Below, in pieces: positions 5,869-11,368 of a stretch of 11,368 bases of DNA. Made by a program: the position numbers and the translations under genes. The notes beneath the pieces were generated by a model. The model ran no database searches and was not told where the DNA came from. It saw only the letters and a program-made list of their open reading frames with translations. The stretch spans positions 140,489-151,856 of the forward strand of contig MU646694.1 of the NCBI GenBank assembly GCA_026770585.1, given 5' to 3'. Numbering within the stretch: the stretch's first letter is position 1; every line of letters begins with the position of its first letter. Source of the DNA: Baffinella frigidus (taxonomy: Eukaryota; Cryptophyceae; Cryptomonadales; Baffinellaceae).

Positions 5869-6346
5869 CGAGGGTTTAGGTGTTAGCGTTTTAGGGGTTT
5901 GGGTGTAGGGTTCGGGGGGTTGGGTTTAGGGTTCATGGGTTTGCGCCGCGTCGTCGTTCTGCCAACCAGGGAGGACAGATAAATGGCGCGTATTACTCAA
6001 ATCGTGAATCTGTTCTGTCCGGGAGGGAGGAAAGACAGCCGGTATTCAACTGTCGAACAGACAAATAGCGTTGTGTTCAAATGTCGAATTGCCAACCCGG
6101 GAGAACAGCCGGTATGCAAGTTGTGACTCGACGCGAAAGACACGGCAGCGGGAGCCGGTGGGAGGAAGCCTAGCGCTGCCTCACATATCTGATGGCTCGT
6201 CATTGAAGTAGTTAAGAGCAGAATTTCAGTAGAAAGGGGTCAATAGAAAGCCAGGACGAGCCAGAATAAAACTCAGGCAGAGCCAGGAATTGACGACGTA
6301 CACGTTCGCTTCGTCATGGGGGTTTAGAGTTTTCGGTTTAGGGTGG
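5869..6346. repeat. Telomere-type repeats and AACCGGGAGxACAG repeats upstream of exon 3
   Basis: From 5869 to 5940 the DNA is degenerate telomere repeat. From 5955 to 6125 a motif GCCAACCxGGGAGxACAG and CAGCCGGTATxCAA recurs two to three times. From 6126 to 6317 nothing recognisable is seen. A short GGGTTTAG island follows at 6318-6346. Confidence 0.6.
5943..5963 (-). pseudogene. Echo of the acceptor and start of exon 3
   Basis: Minus-strand GGCAGAACGACGACGCGGCG compares with GGCAGAACGACTACGTGGTG at the real exon: three differences over 21 bases. It lies 100 bases upstream, past a telomere-type island, and keeps the CAG acceptor. Confidence 0.5.
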
Positions 6347-6597
6347 GGAGAGGCCTAGCCCCACCATCTAACATATTGTATCTCGAATTTGGCTTGACGT
6401 TGAAGGCTTTTCGTTCTTTGAGGGGTTGAAATACCTTGATTGGACCTGGAAACCTTAGATGGAAGCCTTTCGAAATAGATTCTTTTAGGTGACGCAATGA
6501 GGTTCAGGTAGTAACGGCATGCCAAGTGAAACTTAGTTCTATGGCCGGACATCATAAGTTCAATAAAGTCTCTTGAGTGAGTTGAGTTGGTCGAGAC

Positions 6598-6684
6598 CTT
6601 GAGCTTCTCCATCTTCTTCCAGTCTTTCTTGAAGCACATGGAGCACGTCTTGAAGTTGTCCTTGCGCACCATCGCCGAGCGCAC
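6598..6684 (-). CDS. Gene 2, exon 2: basic segment with a CxxC knuckle
   Basis: This is a 29-codon exon between acceptor GCTTGCAG and donor CTCAAG|GTCTCG, phase 0 at both ends. It begins VRSAMVRKDNFKTCSMCF and continues KKDWKKMEKLK. The CSMC pair probably supplies the last two ligands for the zinc region of the previous exon; the lysine-rich tail leads into a helix. G or C is present at 28 of 29 third positions, much stronger than in any overlapping frame. The intron before it holds a GA-rich microsatellite and an 18-base palindrome; the one after it is about 0.7 kb. Confidence 0.75.
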
Positions 6685-6741
6685 CTGCAAGCCGCATATA
6701 CCGTCAGTAGCCTGACCGTCGTCGGCGTCGGGGGGGGTCTG

Positions 6742-6759
6742 CTGCGACGTACGTCGCAG
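6742..6759. other. 18-bp perfect palindrome
   Basis: CTGCGACGTACGTCGCAG is perfectly self-complementary. It follows an eight-base poly-G tract in the intron between exons 1 and 2. Confidence 0.8.
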
Positions 6760-6797
6760 GGCGTGGCTGTCAAGATCCCTGCGTCTCGCACATAGCT

Positions 6798-6870
6798 TCA
6801 TCGACAGACGGAGAGAGACAGAGAGACAGAGAGACAGAGAGAGACAGAAGAGAGACATAGAGAGGAAGAG
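6798..6870. repeat. GAGACA microsatellite
   Basis: Imperfect GAGACA/GAGA repeat in the intron between exons 1 and 2. On the minus strand it gives repetitive Ser-Leu peptides, which are not coding. Confidence 0.9.
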
Positions 6871-6970
6871 AAGTATTCCACCAAGAGAAAAGTCTCCCAT
6901 CTCGTGTCCTCCGGCAAGATCTCACGCACCAACCAAGCTTCAAGCCTGGAGCCAGGGTTGGTGAGCTCAC

Positions 6971-7189
6971 CGGCTGCCCGCACTTTTCGCACGCTTCGCA
7001 CACACCCTTGCAGTTGCAGCAGACCCACACGAGCGACTTGCCCACCACAAACATCTGCACGTGCTCATAGCACCACTGGCAGGTAGCCTCGCGGCGCCCC
7101 TTGGCGGCATCCTTGAACATGGACCCTGAAGACTCGCCGAAGAACATGTCCTGCATCTGCTTGTTCGCGCAGCATGCCGCCCAACTCAT
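6971..7189 (-). CDS. Gene 2, cysteine-rich zinc-binding exon (start uncertain)
   Basis: This minus-strand frame opens with ATG at 7189 (MSWAACCANKQ) and ends at the donor CAGCCG|GTGAGC. Visible cysteine pairs are CQWC, CCNC, CEAC and the start of CGQP; exon 2 adds CSMC. The piece between them (YEHVQMFVVGKSLVWV) alternates hydrophobic and polar residues like beta strands. This suggests two or more zinc sites of treble-clef or ribbon type, but I recognise no named family. Two starts are possible: translation from 7189, or an internal exon starting at 7156 after the acceptor AACAAGCAG. In the second case an upstream exon reading GLLRAEKDRLGERGA with donor GCG|GTGAGC (to about 7223) would precede it. 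Confidence 0.65.
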
Positions 7190-7330
7190 CTTGCCGCACG
7201 CTTTTCCGCTCCACGCTGCTCACCGCGCCGCGCTCTCCCAAGCGATCCTTCTCCGCTCGCAACAAACCCTGCCGCTCGATACCCTCGATCCCGGTGACGC
7301 GGCGGCAACTTAACAACTTACAACACGGAT

Positions 7331-7450
7331 TTTGCCCTATTTTGGGAAGGCTCCTTGAGGTTATGAGGGCCGTTGATGGGCAGACTTTGACCATTCCGGT
7401 GTGCCTGACCTAAAGGTTGAGATCCCCTTGCTAAAGGACCTGTTTGTTGG
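7331..7450 (+). repeat. Dispersed repeat copy A with conserved plus-strand peptide
   Basis: Related to 8424-8525. Both copies can be read on + as PIL(G/A)RL..VMR.VDGQTL, while the minus frames in this stretch contain stops. In this copy the frame ends at TAA (7411-7413). It is followed by the word CTAAAGGACCTGTTTGTTGG, also present in shortened form after copy B. Confidence 0.55.
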
Positions 7451-7553
7451 GAGAAGAACCTAAAGGACTAAAAGATCACCGCGCGGCTGTGCTCACCACG
7501 GCGTTTCGGTCCAACGGGCCAAGAAACGTGCGTGATGCTGTATGACGTTCATT

Positions 7554-7585
7554 AAAGCTCCAAAGCTCCAAAGCTCCAAAGCTCC
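7554..7585. repeat. Four tandem AAAGCTCC units
   Basis: Exact 8-base unit, four copies in a row. Downstream (7590-7695) a plus-strand frame reads DLKDEVYAQLRNAGWEKGGG before a stop, too short to call. Confidence 0.9.
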
Positions 7586-7695
7586 AACTGCTCGACAGGA
7601 CCTGAAGGACGAGGTGTATGCGCAATTGAGAAACGCGGGGTGGGAGAAGGGAGGAGGGCAAGCCATGGTCCTCTCCGAAACAAGATCCCAAATTT

Positions 7696-8179
7696 AGGCC
7701 ATCAATTTTGACAATCAAGTTTGAATTTCAGCGCTTCCAAACGGCTTTCAATTAATTCCGGATTCATTCGATTATTTTACAAATCCGATTCATTCCGATT
7801 TGTGAAACAGGTTTTCCGTTTTGCCAAGCCCATGCGCCACTAAGCTAGCATTTAAAACGTTACAAGAAAATTTGTTGCCATCAAGCCAAGATATCAAAGA
7901 AATTATTGACACTCATTGATTTTATTAAAACAGCAGAATTGAGAAAGGATGTGATGCGAGACAGACCTCCAAGAAAGCCAAGGCCCATGATGTCTTTCGC
8001 AGAGCACCGAGGGTGGTCTAATCCAGACACTGTCGTTTATCAAAAAAAACTCAGAGCAAGACAGGATGCATAGAGGACCCATAGCCCTTGGGACCCCTCC
8101 TACCACCTCGTTGTCCCCACACTCCTTTTGGGTCGGGACCAAACTGATGTGACTCCCCATTGTACATAGAAACCCGTAG
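7696..8179. other. AT-richer interval without recognised gene
   Basis: CGATTCATTC(C)GATT occurs twice around 7761-7800. No exon with splice sites and GC3 bias is seen on either strand. Upstream (5' on the minus strand) of gene 2, it may hold regulatory DNA, but I see no clear promoter element. Confidence 0.4.
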
Positions 8180-8485
8180 ACTTATTTCCGATTCTTTCTT
8201 TATTATCATGTAGTAAATGTTTTGAATAACAGTCCTGGCCACTTAGTCGTCACTTGTCACCTCAACTGCCCCGTCCGGCTTCAGTACCGCCCACTATCCT
8301 TCGCTCTCTGGAACCAGATCTCCTCCGTTGCTGATTCGATTCAGCTGAAACCCAAAGTGCTTCCAGCGGATCAGGTTCCCATGCCTTAATTTGTTGCCTT
8401 GTCAGCGTTCAAAAAAACAGTTGCCCCTATTTTGGCAAGGCTCCATAAGGTTATGAGGTCAGTAGATGGTCAAACTTTGAAATAA
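8180..8485 (+). pseudogene. Decayed plus-strand reading frame (repeat copy B)
   Basis: Between TAG (8177) and TAA (8483-8485) a frame of about 100 codons is open except for one TAA at 8387. Readable runs include SPGHLVVTCHLNCPVRLQYR, SFALWNQISSVADSIQLKPK and, after the stop, FVALSAFKKTVAPILARLHK. The last part matches repeat copy A at 7335-7410 in the same frame, the only evidence that this strand was once coding. The minus strand of 8243-8401 also has a protein-like frame (RHGNLIRWKHFGFQLNRI...) with one internal stop. I recognise no family; a transposable-element remnant is the likeliest source. Confidence 0.3.
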
Positions 8486-9112
8486 TTTCGACTCAAATTC
8501 AAAAGTATCCCGGTAGGACTTGTTTGTTTTTCGACTTCGAGACTTCGACACCCGTGCCCGGACACGAACAGGGCTACGGGCCACCGGGCCCGGTGTCCGC
8601 TTCGCCAACGATCGGGGGTCCTACAGGAATGGGGCTGCCCTTTCCCCGGAGACCGGGGTTCCCGCGCCCCTGACTTCGTTACATCCTACAGGGCTCACTC
8701 GAACATACGGTACGGATTTTTGACGACGGTGGGTGGCGGGCCTTGGTTTATTGAGGTCCGCGAAACACGGTCGGTGTGCGGTCCTTCAGTTTTTTACTGC
8801 GTACGGAATCCGTTACAAAAGGCCAGTACAAATTAAGGACCGCAAAAACGTGGTTGGTGTGCGGTCCTTGATATCTTAAGATTCACAACTCAAATTCGGG
8901 TGTGTACCTTGTATTGTGGCACCTTATGCACCAGTATGCCCCTGTAGTCGCCCCCCCAATACGCAAGGGTTCCTAGCACGTGGCCATACTGGTCATGTAA
9001 TCAATAAACTCGCACGTGAATCACGCGGGTCCAAAGGGCCAGGTCCCACGCCAAGCAGCCTGTCTCCCTCCTTTAGGTCCGTGATCCACCCTCTGGATGC
9101 ACTGCTCTCCTG
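8486..9112. other. Interval without recognised gene
   Basis: Apart from the two stem-loops I see no exon, RNA gene or clear repeat. Plus-strand frames starting at 8520 and 8916 lack codon bias and have no recognisable content. Confidence 0.4.
8753..8869. repeat. Two similar stem-loops ending GTGTGCGGTCCTT
   Basis: 8753-8786 (GAGGTCCGCG...GTGTGCGGTCCTT) and 8835-8869 (AAGGACCGCA...GTGTGCGGTCCTT) are related copies about 83 bases apart. In each, the GGACCGC-type start pairs with the GCGGTCC end, giving a roughly 9-10 bp stem. Confidence 0.7.
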
Positions 9113-9235
9113 AACAAGTTCCGGTGTCCGCCTATGTTGGGAGCTCGCAGAACCTCAAGGACCTAAAGGACCCTCCTGACGCCTGACGCCTCGGACAGGC
9201 TGCAAGACCACCGAGCAGCTGCAGCCGACGGGCTA

Positions 9236-9567
9236 CATGGGTACCTCGCTCATAAGAAACTGCCCCCCCGACGACCACCGTAGGGCCCTAGGCATGGTCC
9301 TACTGTAGGGTCCTAGGGGGGGGCGGTTTCTTATGAGGTAGGTACCCCTGTTGAGGCCTCCTCCTAGCTAGGACCCTACAGCAGGGCTACAGGGGTACCT
9401 CGCTCATGAGAAACCGCCCCCCCCTAGGACTCTACAGTAGTCCTATGCCTAGGGCCCTATGGTGCCCTAAGATAGGGGGCGGTTTCTTATGAGCGAGGTA
9501 CCCCTGTATCCCTAGGGCCCTACGGTGATGCTAGGTGGGTGGGCGTTTCTTATGAGCGAGGTACCAA
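9236..9567. mobile_element. Cluster of palindromic foldback elements
   Basis: Element 1 (about 9236-9350) and element 2 (about 9389-9508) each have 30-34 base inverted ends GGGGTACCTCGCTCAT...ATGAGCGAGGTACCCC around a roughly 45-base middle. The middles match in opposite orientation (AGGGCCCTAGGCAT in both), so element 2 is an inverted copy of element 1. A third, half element ends at 9567. The G- and C-runs next to the arms differ in length between copies. Non-coding, MITE-like. Confidence 0.75.
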
Positions 9568-9678
9568 CTCTCTCTACTTAGACGGCCTAAATGAATGTAC
9601 TTAGGGAGGCTTAAGTGAATCTCCGCCGACGTCCTCATAACCTTGCGTCCTTAGATGCCCTTAGAGCCTAGATACCCA

Positions 9679-9961
9679 CAGGTACCCCTGAGAGGCCTCC
9701 TCCTCCACTGCAGCCCCGCCAAGACCACCGACGCGGCCCGGTCAGCATCCGCCACCCCCATGACCTCTGTTTACAGAGTGCCTAAGTCAACTAGGTCCAC
9801 TTTGGGCGTGCGCCAGGTTGCAGCGGCCAGCGTCTGCCAGCCCCCTGACCGGAGCCCCCCGGGGGCGCTCTCAACCTCCATCACAGCGGCTTCGAGACCT
9901 CCGACGCGGCGAGGTACTTGGAGCCATTGCGCTACCTAAGTCAACCAGGTCCACTTTGGGC
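9679..9961. repeat. GC-rich interval of short direct repeats
   Basis: CCTAAGTCAACTAGGTCCAC at 9781 recurs at 9935. CCGACGCGGC recurs at 9728 and 9901. GGTACCCCTG...GAGGCCTCCTCCT at 9679 repeats the right flank of the element at 9341. A minus-strand frame MGVADADRAASVVLAGLQ (near 9760-9706) has good codon bias but no convincing donor, so I do not call an exon. Confidence 0.6.
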
Positions 9962-10057
9962 GGCCGGCCCGAAAGGAAGCATGACCTTTCTGCAGAATAA
10001 GTTCCGGTGTCCGCCTATGTTGGGAGCTCGAAGCACCTCAAGGACCTAAAGGACCGA

Positions 10058-10175
10058 TCAGCGCCCCTGGGGCGCGGGCTGAGTCGGGCGGGAGTTGTTG
10101 CCGTAGGGGTTGCCTCCCGGGGCCAGGCCGCACGTCGGGCACTCGGGCCACGAAGGGGCTGTGAGCTTGCCGCAC
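10058..10175 (-). CDS. Gene 1, terminal exon: second half of zinc ribbon and stop
   Basis: This exon follows the acceptor CGCCAG and starts with the single base that completes the split glycine codon. It then encodes CGKLTAPSWPECPTCG and a Pro/Gly/Asn-rich tail ending PTQPAPQGR and TGA at 10058-10060. Joined to the previous exon it gives C-x2-C-x10-C-x2-C, with the typical CxxCGK and CPxCG knuckles of a zinc ribbon. That fit, together with the matching phase and G or C in 34 of 38 third positions, makes this the best supported junction in the window. The zinc ribbon predicts one bound zinc ion and a protein or nucleic-acid interaction. The partner is unknown. Confidence 0.75.
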
Positions 10176-10198
10176 CTGGCGGAGGGGTTGGGCTTTAC

Positions 10199-10273
10199 GG
10201 TCAAGACAGTCAAGACAGTCAAGACAGTCAAGTCACAACCGTCAAGACAGTCAAGACAGTCAAGCCAGTCAGA
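10199..10273 (-). repeat. 9-bp minisatellite near the gene 1 acceptor
   Basis: GTCAAGACA is repeated head to tail in two runs separated by GTCAAGTCACAACC. On the transcribed strand it reads TTGACTGTC, placed 25-100 bases upstream of the acceptor of the terminal exon. Each unit carries a TTGAC word that resembles a branch-point consensus. Confidence 0.85.
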
Positions 10274-10285
10274 GGTCGTCGAGTA

Positions 10286-10344
10286 GGGGCCACGCTGCAC
10301 GTCGGGCACGCGGGCTACGAGGGGTCGGTCAGCTTGCCGAACAT
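10286..10344 (-). pseudogene. Echo of the second zinc-ribbon half, with a stop codon
   Basis: This copy of the 5' part of the terminal gene 1 exon lies in the intron just upstream of it. I count about 9 differences in 56 aligned bases. It reads GKLTDPS, then a stop (TAG at 10317-10315 on the minus strand) exactly where the real exon has TGG (Trp), then PACPTCSVAP. The first ribbon Cys of this half is lost and the acceptor alignment is poor. It is a dead duplicate, not an alternative exon. Confidence 0.65.
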
Positions 10345-10379
10345 GCTTGTAAAAGTGGCCGGGGCAACTTAGAGGGCAG

Positions 10380-10640
10380 GTTCGGGGCATTTAGGGTGAG
10401 GGGTCCAGGGTAAGGGGCCCAGGGTGAAGGGGTTAAGGGTCGTGCAACATCACTTGGTTCAGGGTTCAGGAGGGTTCAGGTGTGGGAAACACCCGGTGCA
10501 GTGAGACCACGCGGACAAGTCGACCACGGGTGAGGGTGCAGGGTGCAGGGTGAAGGGGTTAAGGGTCCAGGGTGAAGGGTGAAGGGTGAAGGGTTCTGAG
10601 GGACGAAGGGTGAAGGGTCGTGCAACATCACTTGGTGCAG
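10380..10640. repeat. Degenerate GGGTGAAGG/GGGTTCAGG repeats in the gene 1 intron
   Basis: Drifted telomere-like units surround the zinc-ribbon echo. CGTGCAACATCACTTGGT is exactly repeated at 10441 and 10619. Confidence 0.75.
10479..10530 (-). pseudogene. Echo of the first zinc-ribbon half inside the gene 1 intron
   Basis: This is a decayed copy of the 3' end of the exon ending at 10754, about 261 bases downstream on the minus strand. It still reads VVDLSAWSHCTG and keeps the donor-like GG|GTGTTTCCC, followed by intron sequence similar to the real one (GTGCTTTCC). It has lost the upstream Gln/Gly part and has no AG where the original reads GTGCAG. It is therefore probably spliced out with the intron. 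Confidence 0.65.
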
Positions 10641-10753
10641 GGTTCATGGGTGAGAAGATGAGATTTGGGTCTTGGGTGGATGAGATTTGGGTCTTGGGTT
10701 GAGGGTAGGGGCGGTAGGACGGTGGGGGACAGGGTTCAGGGGTGGGAAAGCAC

Positions 10754-10930
10754 CCGGAGCAGTGAGACCACGTCGACAAGTCCTGCACGGGCGCGCTTCC
10801 CCCCGCGCCCCACCCCCCTCCCTGCCCACCCCCGTACCCCCCACCCCCCTGGAACCCTCCCCCGCCCATCCCCCCGTAGCCTGGAGCCGGACCGCCCACC
10901 GGCTGCTGGTGCTGTTGCTGCTGCTGCTGG

Positions 10931-10971
<41 letters not shown>

Positions 10972-11028
10972 ATGCTGCTGGAGCCGCTGCTGCTCTTGCT
11001 GGAGCCGCTGCTGCTGCTGCTGCTGCTG
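10754..11028 (-). CDS. Gene 1, Gln-rich / Gly-rich exon ending in first half of a zinc ribbon
   Basis: This is a 275-base exon, open throughout. The acceptor is CCCTGAAG and the donor is CCGG|GTGCTT. It encodes a glutamine/histidine run interrupted by RLQQEQQRLQQ, then PVGGPAPGYGGMGGGG and further GGGYGGGQGGGWGAGG, and ends with DLSTWSHCSG. The last codon is split after two bases (GG|G), and the exon at 10175 supplies the third base and the following Cys. The order low-complexity Gln, low-complexity Gly, zinc ribbon resembles RNA- or transcription-associated proteins; that is inference only. The long leucine and alanine runs that can be read on the plus strand here are antisense shadows of the CAG repeat. 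Confidence 0.7.
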
Positions 11029-11031
11029 CTT

Positions 11032-11152
11032 CAGGGTTGAGGGTTGAGGGTATAGGGTTGAGGGTCTAGAGTTTAGGGTTTAGGGTTTAGGGTTTAGGGT
11101 TAAGGGTTTAGGGTTTATGGTGTAGGGTTTAGGGTTTGGGGTTCAGGGTTGC
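11032..11152. repeat. Telomere-type repeats forming the Gln-rich intron of gene 1
   Basis: The intron between the two glutamine-rich exons is essentially TTTAGGG-like repeat from donor to acceptor. Confidence 0.85.
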
Positions 11153-11154
11153 AC

Positions 11155-11187
11155 CTGCTGCTGCTGCTGTTGCTCTTGCTGCTGCGC
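11155..11187 (-). CDS. Gene 1, glutamine-rich micro-exon
   Basis: This is an 11-codon exon reading AQQQEQQQQQQ on the minus strand. It is preceded by an acceptor (ACCAG) and followed by a donor (CAG|GTGCAA), with degenerate CCCTAAA-type repeats on both sides. It begins and ends in phase 0, which matches the next exon. Glutamine runs of this kind are low-complexity, flexible segments, often found in RNA-binding or transcription-related proteins, so no function follows from it. Only telomere-type repeat lies to the right, so earlier exons must lie beyond the window. Because the exon is short and repetitive, an alternative is that it is simply CAG repeat inside an intron. Confidence 0.55.
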
Positions 11188-11190
11188 CTG

Positions 11191-11368
11191 GTTCAGGGTT
11201 GAGGGTTTAGGGTGTAGCGTTTAGGGTTTAGGGTTTAGGGTTTTTAGTGTAGAGTTTGGGGTTTAGGGTTTAGGGTTTAGGGTTTAGGGTTTGGGGTTTA
11301 GGTTTTAGGGTTTAGGGTTTAGGGTTTAGGGTTTAGGGTTTAGGGTTTAGGGTTTAGGGTTTAGGGTT
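11191..11368. repeat. TTTAGGG array at the right edge
   Basis: The array starts degenerate and becomes perfect from about 11303 to the edge (roughly nine units). The orientation would fit a right-hand chromosome end, but the acceptor at 11188 implies that this is an intron with another exon beyond. Confidence 0.9.

Larger units (their letters stand above)
9113..10055. repeat. 60-bp direct repeat pair flanking an element cluster
   Basis: 9113-9172 and 9996-10055 are near-identical (AAGTTCCGGTGTCCGCCTAT, then GTTGGGAGCTCG, then CCTCAAGGACCTAAAGGACC), 883 bases apart. A third, shortened copy of the GTTGGGAG...CCTAAAGGAC part is at about 7447-7470. The right copy starts immediately after the gene 1 stop codon, in its 3' untranslated region. 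Confidence 0.85.

Noticed and set aside
7903-8242. Minus-strand frames starting near 8160 and 8242
   Set aside because: No codon bias, no splice sites and no recognisable content.
9655-9939. 94-codon plus-strand frame
   Set aside because: It is made of the short direct repeats of this interval and has no codon bias.
10665-11069. Plus-strand frames with poly-Leu and poly-Ala
   Set aside because: Antisense of the CAG-encoded glutamine run, which continues in phase into the Gly-rich and zinc-ribbon sequence on the minus strand.
11191-11368. A true chromosome end
   Set aside because: Orientation and purity would fit, but an exon with an acceptor at 11188 requires more gene to the right, and similar arrays are internal elsewhere in the window.
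1-11368. tRNA, rRNA or other structured RNA genes
   Set aside because: I saw no tRNA-like cloverleaf boxes or rRNA sequence on either strand.

Overview
The window looks like nuclear DNA of a eukaryote, probably an alga or a relative using the plant-type telomere repeat. G-rich TTTAGGG repeats, intact or degenerate, occur in at least ten separate places, all with the G-rich strand on +. Coding DNA is in short pieces (about 20-275 bases) bounded by GT...AG, with G or C at nearly every third codon position. The lineage cannot be fixed from the sequence; the exon-intron style and repeat load exclude a bacterium.

Nearly all convincing coding sequence is on the minus strand. Gene 1 enters from the right edge and ends at 10058: two glutamine-rich exons, a glycine-rich linker and a C-terminal four-cysteine zinc ribbon split by an intron inside a glycine codon. 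Gene 2 (or several genes that I cannot separate) runs from about 7189 to the left edge as roughly twelve small exons. It begins with a cysteine-rich zinc-binding region, followed by a basic/coiled-coil part, a hydrophobic segment and several unrecognised alpha-helical or cysteine-containing pieces. Most exons are whole numbers of codons and most junctions are phase 0. I recognise no full-length family for gene 2. The interval 7190-10058 holds repeats, foldback elements and one decayed plus-strand reading frame.

The most striking signal is in the introns. Besides telomere repeats and minisatellites, they hold decayed copies of the edges of the neighbouring exons. Copies of an exon's 5' end, often with its acceptor AG, lie upstream of it; copies of its 3' end, with the donor GT, lie downstream. 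I see about ten such 'exon-edge echoes' around seven exons in both genes, one carrying a stop codon where the real exon has tryptophan. This suggests introns growing by local duplications that run across splice sites and stay harmless because the copy is spliced out.

Other structures include a 150-bp foldback element with 68-base arms and a possible GTGT target duplication, a cluster of palindromic elements around 9236-9567, a 152-bp tandem repeat with poly-G tracts, an AT-rich block with repeated CGTTGATT words, and GATA, GA and CAG microsatellites.
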